Below, in pieces: positions 44,593 to 55,132 of a stretch of DNA of 64,000 nt. Position 1 is the first letter of the stretch. The number at the start of each line of letters is the position of its first letter. Source of the stretch: Dactylis glomerata (lineage: Eukaryota; Streptophyta; Magnoliopsida; Poales; Poaceae); the NCBI GenBank assembly GCA_007115705.1, contig QXEO01000553.1:14244568-14308567 (forward strand), read 5' to 3'. Both the position numbers and the translations under genes were made by a program. The notes beneath the pieces were generated by a model that did not search any database, was not told where the DNA came from, and was given only the letters and a program-made list of their open reading frames with translations.

Positions 44593-44651
44593 GATGAAAG
44601 GATTGCAGTGAACAATATGAATTCCAAGTAAACTTACAAATAAAGCTATGC

Positions 44652-44669
44652 TCCCCGACAACGGCGCCA
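44652..44669 (-). other. Primer binding site (tRNA-Asp)
   Basis: TGGCGCCGTTGTCGGGGA on the minus strand, one mismatch from the 62542-62559 site, complementary to the 3' end of tRNA-Asp, the primer of Athila/Tat Gypsy elements. Confidence 0.9.
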
Positions 44670-44680
44670 AAAAATAGTCT

Positions 44681-46077
44681 TGATGACCCACAAGTACAGG
44701 GGATCGCAACAGTCTTCGAGGGAAGTAAAACCCAAATTTATTGATTCGACACAAGGGGAGCCAAAGAATATTTATAAGGCTTATCAGATGAGTTGTCAAT
44801 TCAGCTGCACCTGGAAACAGACTTGTTCGCAGCGATTTATCAGTAGCAACAGTTTTATAGTGGTGATAGTAGTGAAACAGTAATAGCAGTAGTAGAATAA
44901 AAGCAGTAATAGTAGCAATAGTAAACAGTAGGATGAAATACTATAGGCATAGGGATGGATGTACGGGCGTTGTATGGATAAGATAATTCATGAAATCAGT
45001 GAGATATGGGCATTGCAGATAAATAATGATAAAGCATCCTAGTACTAACAATCATAGGCATGTGTTCCGTATATAGTCGTACGTACTCGCAATGAGAAAC
45101 TTGCATGACATCTTTTGTCCTACCAGCCTATTGCAGCAGGGCGTCAAGGGAAACTACTGGTAATTAAGGTACTCCTTTTAATAGAGTACCGGAGCAAAGC
45201 ATTAACACTCGGTGAACACATGTGATCCTCACATCATAGCCATCCCCTCCGGTTATCCTAATTTCTGTCACTTTGGGGCCTCGGGTTCCGGACAACAATA
45301 TGTGTATACAACTTGTAGGTAAGACCATAAACAACAAGTATCATCATAGAAATAATAACATGTTTAGATCTGAAATCATGGCACTCGGGCCCAAAGTGAC
45401 AAGCATTAAGCACAACAAGTTGCAACAATGCCATAAGCACTAATAGAAGATACTAGGCACTATGCCCTAACAATCTCATAGCAAATTACATGAATGATCT
45501 CATCCAATCCCTACCATCCCCTTCGCCTACAGCGGGAATTACTCACAAATGGATGGGGGAGTCATGGATGGTTGATGGAGAGACATCGGTGATGATGGTG
45601 ATGAAGATCTCCTCCAAATCCCTGTCCCGGCAGGGTGCCAGAATAGAGTTTCTGGTTCCGAATCGCGGTTTCTGATGGCGGCGGCGTAGCGGAAGTCTAT
45701 CTGGGAAAAACGCCGAACCACCACTGTTTTCAGGTCAGAGGGTATATGTAGGCGGAAGGAGAGGTCGAGGCGACGGCCGAGGCGGCCTCACCACAGGTGG
45801 GCGCGGCCAGGGCTGGGCCGCGCCCCCTGGTGGTGAGCCCAGGCCGCTGCCCCCCTTCGTCTCTCCTTCTGGCTCCGTGGGTCTTCTGGCAAAATAGAAT
45901 TTTTGCAATATTTTCCGGGATTTTTCCTGAAAGTCGGATTTCTGCACAAAAACGAGACACCAGAGCAATTCTACTCAAAACAGCGTTAGTCCGTGTTAGT
46001 TGTATTCAAAACACACAAATTAGAGGAGAAACAATAGCAAAAGTGTTCGAGAAAGTAGATACGTTTTGGACGTATCA
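44681..46077 (-). repeat. 5' LTR of the Athila-like element (right copy)
   Basis: 1,397 bp, the same length as 36612-38008, with scattered substitutions. GC inverted repeat at 45784-45839. Confidence 0.93.
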
Positions 46078-46082
46078 GTATG

Positions 46083-49000
46083 CGCCGTTGTGAAAGATCG
46101 TCATTTTGAAGCATCACGTGATGATTGGGTGCTATAAACTCTATGTTCACATACAACGGGTGTAAGCCAGACTTGCACATGCGAAAATACGTGGGTTAAA
46201 ATTGACGAGCCTAGCATGTACAGACATGGCCTCGGAACACATGGACCGAAAGGTCAAGCATGAGTCATATGGATGATATGATCAACATGTTGATGTTCAC
46301 CATTAAAACTACATCATCTCACGTGATGATCGGTCTTGGTGTAGTGAATTTGGATCATGTTTCACTAAACAACTTTGAGGGATGTTGAATTTAGTGGGAT
46401 TTCATTAGTAATTTGATTAACTTGAACTAATTATCATGAACTTAATCTTAGTGTATTTGCATAAGTTGTTGTAGTTTTTGGCAACCGTTTTCCATCGGCA
46501 CTTAGTTTAATTGAGTTAATGAAACTATAGAATTCTGGATAATCACTTTTTGAACTAGTGCCGTTTAGTTAAAGTGTCAAGATGAAATATTAAGTCTTAT
46601 TGCAATTTTAGCAAACCTCACTTGCTCCATGCGATTTAATAAGTTGTATTAATCAGAGAGCAACGATTCAAGTTTAGTATCAAAAGATCAATATTTGCCT
46701 TCATGACAAACTGATCTTGAAAATTGTTTGAGAATCAAAGTGATCTTGAAGCTGAAAGAAATGTTTCAGAAACAAACAAGCGATGAAAGATATTTGATAT
46801 CCAAAACTTTGATTGTTTGCAAAATGATTAAGTATAATTTAGTAAAAGAACATATGCTCATATTGTATGAATATATGCGAGGATTGAAGACGCTAGGTGT
46901 CCCGATCACCCAAAAGTTTGGGAACTAATATTATACTTGCATTCGTCCTTAAGAGCTATAGTAGTTTCATCATGAAAGTTGTCATGATAAGATGGATGAA
47001 AAGGTATCGGCTAAATTGTTTTGCTATACCAAAAGAATGCTAAAGAATGGAATCTAGAAGAACGCCAATTATATGATGATGGCAATCCACCTCAAAAGTG
47101 CAAAATCCAAGGCCATTAGTATTTGACTGACATCCTTTGGACTATGTGTCAAATGATTGACGCCACTTGATGTTGATAGATTCTTCTAAATGGAGAGGAA
47201 ATGCTAAATAGTATCTGCAAAATATTTGGTAGAAAAGGAAAAGACTGGAAATGTCCAGCTCGGGTATATAAATGATATACATGTTATATATGTTTTCTTT
47301 GCTCGTTAACAATGTAATTCTTGGGTATTGGATACTGGATTGTTATAGTTGTCTTTTCTAGCAACAATGATGAAATAAAACTGCCAATATAATTTGTGGA
47401 TTATGCTTTATAGACTACCGCTTTTCACTGAATAGAGTGCCATCATAATCTGCTGAAATGACACCATACAAGTTATAGTTGTCTTTTCTTAAATTTTGGT
47501 ATGCGCGGCATATATAAAATGTTTACAACCAAAGTCGGATTAGTAAGTCTTTGTAGGTTATCCCAAAGAATGTCAATGGGTATTCCTTCTACTATGAACC
47601 CAAATACATAGTGATTGTCGCTAAAAGAAGTGAATTTCTTATGAAGGAGTTTTCTCGCGAAAGGTTTAATTGGGAGGAAAATAGAACTTGATGAGGTTAT
47701 TGAACCTGAGCAAGATGAGCAAAGTAGCGCTGCACCGAAAAATGTTCTGGAAGCGGCAACTGCATTCATGGCTTCCGCACCTACAATATGTTGTAGTACC
47801 GGACATCAAAGTTCCTATTTAACCAAGTTGGTCGTAATCAAATAGCAAGATTTGAGGATGAGATATTATTAGATAATAGTAACCGACAATATACAAAGAA
47901 GCGATGATAGGCCCTGACTTCGTCATATGGATTATTCTAGCAACAATTACATATTGAGATATGATAGTTGAATAAATGAAACAACGTTCCTCTACCGGAA
48001 TGCACACCAAGGACATGTACCTGACACGACCTAATGGGTTTATTGATTCAAAGGTTGCTAGATATGTATGCAAACTTCAATGGTAGAAGTAAGCATAGCA
48101 TAGTTGGAATCTTCATTATGATGAAAATATTAAAGTGTTAATTTCATCAAGATATTTGAAGATGCTTATATTTACAAGAAAGTAAGTGGGAGCACTCAGA
48201 CATATTTCTAATACTTTATGTGGACGATATATCGTTTATTGGAAATAATGTGTTTTTCTTGATATGTTAAGTTTTCATTAAAATTAGATTTCTAATGAAA
48301 GACTTAGGTAAAACTAGAAAGTTGAGCATCAATTTCTATAGATTGAGGCTTTAATATAGTTTTTGCCAGAGTACATAGATGAAATATTGAATCTGTTCAA
48401 TATGGAACCAATAAGAACGGTTCTTGTTGCATGGAAGAGGTTGAAGCAAGAATCAATTGTTTTGACACTTGATGAGTGAGACCACAAGAATGATTTATCA
48501 ATCTTGTATACCATGATATGTACATCTAGATATGTCCAATGCTCTAAAAGGTTATGAGCATTCATATGATGATCGTTGGACAATAGTAAGAATATTCTTA
48601 TGTACTTTTGAAGAACTAAGAATATGTTCTATATGCAGAAGTGACAAATGGTTCATTGTAATGTGTTACATTGGCTTTGTCATATATACAGGTATAATTT
48701 AATTTCAATTTTATGCTATTTGTTTTTGAGTTATAAGGTGGCACAATAAGATGGAAGAAAGTTCCATGATGACTTGGATTAATTTCAAAGTTAACCATTG
48801 TGACAGATACTACAACGAGGGCTAAGTATATAATCGCTCTAGAAGCGGCAAGAGAACTAGGTGTAGTTCCAAGTGTGCTAGTACCATGTAGTTCTATTGT
48901 ACGACAATAGTGACAACATAGTCTCGGTAAAGAAACAAATGTCTCACCAGAAGACCAAGTTTATACGATGCCATCTCATAGAAGATGAGTAATGCGTGCT

Positions 49001-49130
49001 GACGCAAAAGATATGCAAATACAAACGGACCTGAATGTGTTAGACCCGTAGAAGGTTTACCACGTGCAACGCGTATGAATAACACCGGAATGCCATAGGT
49101 GTTAAAGGCGTAAGTATTGACTAGATTATT
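46083..49130 (+). pseudogene. Decayed BARE/Angela leader, gag-pol and RNase H
   Basis: Leader sequence resumes (46083-46480) with the GTGATGATCGGTCTTGG stretch typical of Angela. Further on, coding traces appear in different frames. GRKIELDEVIEPEQ lies near 47675-47720, and EDAYIYKKVSGS at about 48160 runs to LYVDDISFIGNNV with the YVDD at 48217-48228. MKDLGKTRKLS follows near 48297, and RNase H traces TTTRAKYIIALEAARELGVV lie at about 48812-48870. Stops and frameshifts are frequent, and gag is barely traceable. The copy has no coding ability. It is far more decayed than its LTRs, which points to a non-autonomous lineage. Confidence 0.8.
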
Positions 49131-49152
49131 GACTCTAGTGCAAGTGGGAAAC
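49131..49152 (+). other. Polypurine tract of the Angela-like element
   Basis: AGTGCAAGTGGGAAAC before the 3' LTR, the BARE-type sequence. Confidence 0.85.
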
Positions 49153-52100
49153 TGAAGGAAATATGCCCTAGAGGCAATAATAATATTGTTATTATCATAT
49201 TTCTTGTTCATGACAATGTTTATATTCCATGCTAGAATTGTATTAAGCAGAAACGTTAATACATGTGTGGTTTATGAACAACACCGTGTCCCTAGTATGC
49301 CTCTACTAGTCTAGCTCATTGATTAATGATGGTTAAGGTTTCCTAACCATAGACATGAGTTGTCGATTAATAATGAGGTCATGTCATTAGGAGAATGATG
49401 TGATGGACAGACCCAAATTAAGCATAGCAATTAGATTGTGTCAATGTGTTCACAATTGTGTAGCTTTTCCTATGCCAGAATCCTATTCCTTAGACCATGA
49501 GATAATGCCACTCCCTGGTACCGGAAGAGAGCTTTGAGGTCATCAAACGTCACACTATGAAAGGGTGATCATAAAGGTGACTCTCAAGTAATCGGAAAGT
49601 ACTTGTTGGGTGATACGTCTCAAACGTATCTATAATTTTTGATGCTCCATGCTTGTTTTACACCATTTGCTTCATGTTTTGTTTACACTTTGTGGTGTTT
49701 TTATGCGATTTCTAGAACTAACCTACTAATGAGATGCCACAGTGCCAGTTCCCTGTTTTCTGCTGTTTTGTGTTTCAGAAAAGCTACACAGGAAATATTC
49801 TCGGAATTAGACAAACTGAAGACCGAAACTCCTATTTTTCCTGGATGAAGGACGAGGACCGAAAGAGAGCCGGAGGGGGGCCAGAGGGCAGGCTCATCAT
49901 GAGGGGGCGCGCCCCCCTCCTGGCCGCGCCTAGGGGTGGTGAGGCCCCACTGATGGCCCTCTGATGCCGCCTCTCCGCCTATTTAAAGCCCCTCGAAGTC
50001 CAAACCCTAAATCAATCGGCGTTTTTCCCAGAACAGTTCCGCAGCGCCGCCGCCGTTGAAGACAAATTTCGGGGGACAGAAGTCTCTATTCCGGCACCCT
50101 GCCGGGATAGGAAGTGCCCTAGAGCCGTCTCCATCGATCTCCATCGCCGTCTCCGCCATCTCCATCGACCTCATCGCCATCTCCACCAACCTTGCTGTCT
50201 CCTATGTTGAGGAGGGAGTAGTTCTCCCCCAGGGCTGAGGGCTCTACCGGTAGCTATGTGGTTCACCTCTCTCTCCTATGATGTGATCTTTATGTGATCG
50301 TGAGCTTTGTATCTTGTTGGACTGGTAGATGTTATTATTCAGATGTTATGCTACTCCCGTGCTTTATTATTGTAATCTCCGGAGATACCTTGTATCATGG
50401 TGTGAAGGTGACTAGTGTGCGCATCATGTGTGTCTTTTTGGTTAATGTCTCTATGAATTGTTGGTGTTTGTTGGAACCATCTAGTGTGTTCATGGTGATA
50501 GTGTGGGACAATCTAGTTTTGGGAAATGCGGACTTTGAGGAGTGCTTCATAGCCCTACGCATGATTAGTGTTTGTTTTCCATTGGAGAATTGTTTAGAGT
50601 GGCATAGTGAAGTTAGTATCTATTGGTTCAATTATGTTACTTTGTTGAGAGTGTCACTAGTGAAAGTATGATCCCTAGGCCTTGTTTCCAAGCATTGAAT
50701 ACCGTTTACATTCAGTTTTGTTACATGTTTGCTCGCAGCGATATTTATTTCAGATTATATTTACTACTCATAATCATCACTACTACTTGTATTTCACTAT
50801 CTCTTCGCCAAACTAGTGCACCTATATATCTGACAAGTGTATTGGGTGTGTTGGGGATACAAGAGACTTTCTGTATCGTAATTGCAGGGTTGCTTGAGAG
50901 GGATAGCTTTGACCTCTTCCTCCCTGAGTTCGATAAACCTTGGGTGATCCACTTAAGGGAAACTTGCTGCTGTTCTACAAACCTCTGCACTTGGAGGCCC
51001 AACACTGTCTACAAGGATAGAAGCGTGCGTAGACATCATTGGGTTGCATGTATCGAGATTGGGATTTGTCCCTCCCATGTCGGAGAGATATACTCTAGGC
51101 CCACTCGGTAATCAATATCATACTCCATTTGCAAACACGTGATTAATGAGTTTAATCACAGGGTGATATTGGATTGCGGAATGAGTAAAGAGTACTTGCT
51201 GTGAACGAGATTGAACTAGGTATGACGATGCCAGCAATCAAATCTCGGGCAAGTAAAATATCGTGAGACAAAGGAATTTGTATACGGGATTAATTGAATC
51301 CTGACATCGTGGTTCACCGATAATGATCTCGTTGAATATATGGGAGTCAATATGGATTTCCAGATCCCGCTATTGATTATTGATAGTGATCATGTCCAGG
51401 CATTCTCGAACCCGTAGGGTCACACACTTAACGCTCATTGATGCTAGGGTAGTTTCAGGATTTATGGAAATTGTTTCAGAGAGTTGCGGAATTGTTCCGA
51501 GAAGAGGATTAATGATTTATTAATTGAATTAATAAATATTAATACATATATTTATTTACTGGAAATAAATAAGGGCTAAATGTAGTCCGTGCAAAGTTTT
51601 TCTAATGGGCCTATTTAGTAGCTCCATCTAGACAAACTACTAAAAGGAAAAGGTAAAGAAAAAAAGAAAAAAAAAGAGATGAGGCTGGCCGACCGCACCA
51701 GCCCACTCGGTTGCTGGGCCGCTCCGCTGGGCCATCCGGTCGCGCAGCTGGCTAGGCCGCTGGCTACCTGGGCCGGCTGGGCCGCCCACATAGGCAGGCC
51801 TCGAGCGGGCGCTCGATCGCCAGCGCCAGGAGCCGCGCTCGCTCGACCCGACCGAGCCAGGAGGCAGGCCGCCAGCGATGCCCTCGATCGCTCGCCTGGC
51901 CCTCGGTCGCCCTAGGCCGGGCGCTCGCTCTAGTGCTTGGAAGAAGCGCTTGGGCAGGAGGCCGACCGTGCTATGGACCAGCACCAGGCTGATCGTTCGA
52001 TAAGATCGATGCGATCTCAAGCGTGCGTGCACTCCACACAACCGAAGACGCCCGCCGCTATAAAAGGTCACGAGGGGCAGCTCGAGCGGATGTGATTTTG

Positions 52101-52556
52101 ATCATAGCTGCCCCCACTTTCATCTTTTCTGTAGCTTTTCTTTGCCCTAGTTTGACTAGATATTTTGCCTAATCTTCTTCCACCTCGCGCGCGTAGGCGA
52201 AGCCCTACCCATAGATACTCTCCACCATAAGCACCACGCCGTCGTGCTACTGATCCCATCTACCACTCCACCGCACCTTGCTAGACCGAGGAGGAGGAGT
52301 CGTCGATGTGCTGTAAGTGTGCATCGCTCGGAGGCGCCGCCCGTTGAGGCACTAGGATCAGATCGGATCGCGAGGAGGAGACGCTAGTACGACTACGCCG
52401 ACCACGTTCATCTGAATGTTTCCGCTGTGTGATCTACAAGGGTACGTAGATCTATTCTTTCCCGCTCGTTGTTTTGCATCTCGTAGATCAGATCTTGGCT
52501 TGTTTCTGTTCGTCTTCGTATGAAATTTGTTGTTTTCTATCCTGCGAAACCCATCA
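49153..52556 (+). repeat. 3' LTR of the Angela-like element, split by a solo LTR
   Basis: It starts TGAAGGAAATATGCC and ends ACCCATCA. The insert 49611-51038 plus one TTGGG must be removed to align it with the 5' LTR, leaving ~1.97 kb. TATAAAAG is at 52059-52066. Confidence 0.92.
49611..51038 (+). mobile_element. Solo LTR, Gypsy family G1
   Basis: 1,428 bp, TGATACGTCTCAAACGTATC ... CGTAGACATCA, between perfect TTGGG duplications (49606-49610 and 51039-51043). It is the same family as the LTR starting 52835. GC-rich inverted repeat at about 49891-49946, and TATTTAAA at 49980-49987. No interior remains. Confidence 0.93.
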
Positions 52557-52834
52557 GACAATGTGTCTATGAGGCCTCATACTAGGGCGCGTATGGTAGC
52601 CTGCTGCCTTTTGGGGCTCGCTGGCACCAGACCCAGTTGGGCATGACCGGTAGAAACGAGCTATGGGCCAGGTTTAGCATTTTGTTTGGTGGCCCGCATC
52701 GCACCAATAGGCACACTGGTGCAGTTTTGTTTGGTGGTCTGCATTTCTATTTTCTGTCACAACAGATGCAAAGTGTAGCTGTTTGGTTACCTTTATGTAG
52801 CCAATTGAAGCACACTAAAGTGAGATCTGCTTAC
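52557..52834. other. Pre-insertion flank between two LTR elements
   Basis: 278 bp not belonging to either element. GGGCGCGTATGGTAGCCTGC near 52585 and GTTTGGTTACC near 52782 are like terminal sequence of grass hAT/Harbinger MITEs, but no full inverted pair was made out. Confidence 0.35.
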
Positions 52835-53721
52835 TGATACATCTCAAACGTATCTATAATTTTTGATGCTCCATGCTTGTTTTTACACCATTTGCCTTGT
52901 GTTTCGTTACACTTCATGGCATTTTTATGCGATTTCCGGAACTAACCTATTGACAAGATGCCACAGTGCCAGTTCCATGTTTTCTGCTGTTTTTGTGTTT
53001 CAGAAAAGCTACACAGGAAATATTCTCGGAATTGGACGAAACAAGTTTGGAAACTCCTATTTTTCCTGGACGAAGGACGAGAACCAAACGGGAGCCAGAG
53101 AAGGGCCAGAGGATGCCCACACCATAGGGGGGCGCGGCCCAGCCCCTGGCCGCGCCCACCCATGGTGAGGTGCCCTGGTCCACCTCTGACGATGCTCCTT
53201 CGCCTATAAGAAGCCTCCCAACGAAAACCCTAAATCAATCGGCGTTTTTCCCAGAACAGTTCCGCAGCTCCGCCGCTGTCGAAGACAAATTTTGGGGGAC
53301 AGAAGTCTCTGTTCCGGCACCCTGCCGGGATGGGGAAGTGCCCCCAGAGCCATCTCCATCGGTCTCCATCGCCGTCTCTGCCGTCTCCATCGACCTCACC
53401 GCCATCTCCATCAACCTTGTTGTCTCCTATGATGAGGAGGGAGTAGTTCTCCCCCGGGGCTGAGGGCTCTACCGGTAGCTATGTGGTTCACCTCTCTCTC
53501 CCATGACGTGATCTTTATGTGATCGTGAGCTTTGTATCTAGTTGAATTGGTAGATGTTATTATTCAGATATTATGCTACTCCTATGCTTTATTATTGTAC
53601 TCTCCGGAGATACCTCGTATCATGGTGTAAAGGTGACTAGTGTGTGCATCATGTGTATCTTTTTGGTTAATGTCTCTATGAAATATTGGTGTTTGTTAGA
53701 ACCATCTAGTGCGTTCACGGT
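52835..53721 (+). repeat. 5' LTR of the G1 element, first part
   Basis: It matches the first ~890 bases of the solo LTR 49611. Inverted repeat 53118-53172; TATAAG at 53205-53210. Confidence 0.9.
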
Positions 53722-55132
53722 TGATGCTACCGGGTTGATGAAGTAAATAACCGGCCAGTTGGGAACCCCAAGAGGAAGGTGTGATGAATATAGCAGCAAG
53801 ATTTTCCCTCAATTAAGAAACCAAGGTTTGTCGTTCAGGAGAAGAGCAGACAATGATGACTGAAGGTGATGCTTGATAGCCTAGTGACACTCCAACAAGG
53901 GCGCCGTTTCACGATAAAACGAGTTAGCGCGTCTTCAGCTAGCAGCAACGTGGAACCTGCACACAACACAACCAAATACTTTGTTCCCAACTTGCGATGA
54001 GGTTGTCAATCTCACCGGTTTGCTTGAAACAAACATTATGAGCGTATCGAGTGGAAAACAGTAGAAGTATGCGAGTAAAGTAAACAGTGCGAGTAAAGTA
54101 AACAGGTGATAGCAATATGATGGAAATAGGACCGGGGTCCACAGTTCACTAGTGGTGTCTCTCCAAAAGATAAATAACACATGCTGGGTAAACAAATTAC
54201 AGTTGGGCAATTGATAGAATAAATACAACCTTAGAGGTTTCTGTCACTCCCCCAGGTTAAATAGAGGCATGAACCCACTATCGAGCATAAATACCCCCTC
54301 TTGGAGTCACTAGCAACTACTCGGCCAAGATAGCTACTAACAACGGAGAGCATGCAAGATCATAAACAACATAGAGATAACAAAAGATATATTTCAGTAC
54401 AGCAACTCAATCATAACACCAATATTCATCGGATCCCAACAAACCAAACATGTAGAATTACATAACGATGATCTCAATCATGTAGGGAAGCTCATGAGAT
54501 CTAAACATGAAGCACATGGTGGAGAAGACAACCATCTAGCTACTGCTATGGACCCATAGTCCAAGGTAGACTACTCACTCATCGCTCCGGAGGCAAGCAT
54601 GGCGATGAAGAAGACCTCCGGTGGCGATTCCCCTCTCCGGCAGGGTGCCGGGAAGAGCTTCTGGACCCTCCCAATCTCGGGTCGACGACGGCGGCGGATC
54701 GCGATGTGTTTCTGGAAAATTGATCGGGTACTTAGGTTTTTCCCGTCGGGGGGTCTTTATAGGCGAAGGGGCGATGTCAGAGGTGGGGCCAGGTGCCCTC
54801 ACACCATGGCGGCGCGGCCCAGCCCCTGGCCGCGCCAGCCTGGTGTGTGGGGCCCCTGTGGCCCCCCTCCTACTCTCCTTCGGATCTCTAGAAGCTCCCG
54901 GATAAAATAAGACTTTAGGAACTTGTTTCGTCCAATTCCGAGAATATTTCCTGTGTATCACTTCTGAAACACAAAAACAACAGAAAACAGGGAACTGGCA
55001 CTGTGGCGACTTGTTAGTAGGTTAGTTCTGGAAAATGCATAAAAGTGCCACGAAGTGTAACGAAACAGTAGGCAAATGGTGTAAAAACAAGCATGGAGCA
55101 TCAAAAATTATAGATACGTTGGAGACGTATCA
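53722..55132 (-). repeat. 3' LTR of the G2 element (left copy), with internal deletion
   Basis: It lacks the stretch that the other LTR has at about 60821-61067, joining GAATAAA directly to TACAACC. GC inverted repeat at about 54793-54852; TATAAAG on the minus strand at 54755-54761. Confidence 0.92.

Larger units (their letters stand above)
36612..46077 (-). mobile_element. Athila-like Gypsy, pol-less, with downstream ORF
   Basis: Complete element: 1,397-bp LTRs (36612-38008 and 44681-46077) of equal length, flanked by perfect GTATG duplications (36607-36611 and 46078-46082). A tRNA-Asp primer site is at 44652-44669 and a polypurine tract GCTTGGGGGAGT lies beside the other LTR. In coding order it carries gag-protease (44592-42016), a non-coding stretch with a promoter-like GC module and intron signals, then an ORF (41119-39995) like ATHILA ORF-1. 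RT, RNase H and integrase are absent, not merely broken, since only ~0.9 kb separates the ORFs. It must borrow pol from a relative. Confidence 0.92.
33836..52556 (+). mobile_element. Angela/BARE-like Copia element with two nested insertions
   Basis: The LTRs start TGAAG-AAATATGCCCTAG and end ACCCATCA, recognisably the BARE1/Angela type (CTCGGGCAAGTA-AATA, GACATCGTGGTTCA, CGAACCCGTAGGGTC). Flanking 5-mers are GTCAA (33831-33835) and GACAA (52557-52561), one mismatch, as expected of an aged duplication. It was invaded by 36612-46077 in the leader and by 49611-51038 in the 3' LTR. Without these the element is about 7.8 kb. The interior shows only damaged fragments of BARE-like leader, gag-pol and RNase H. 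Confidence 0.9.
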
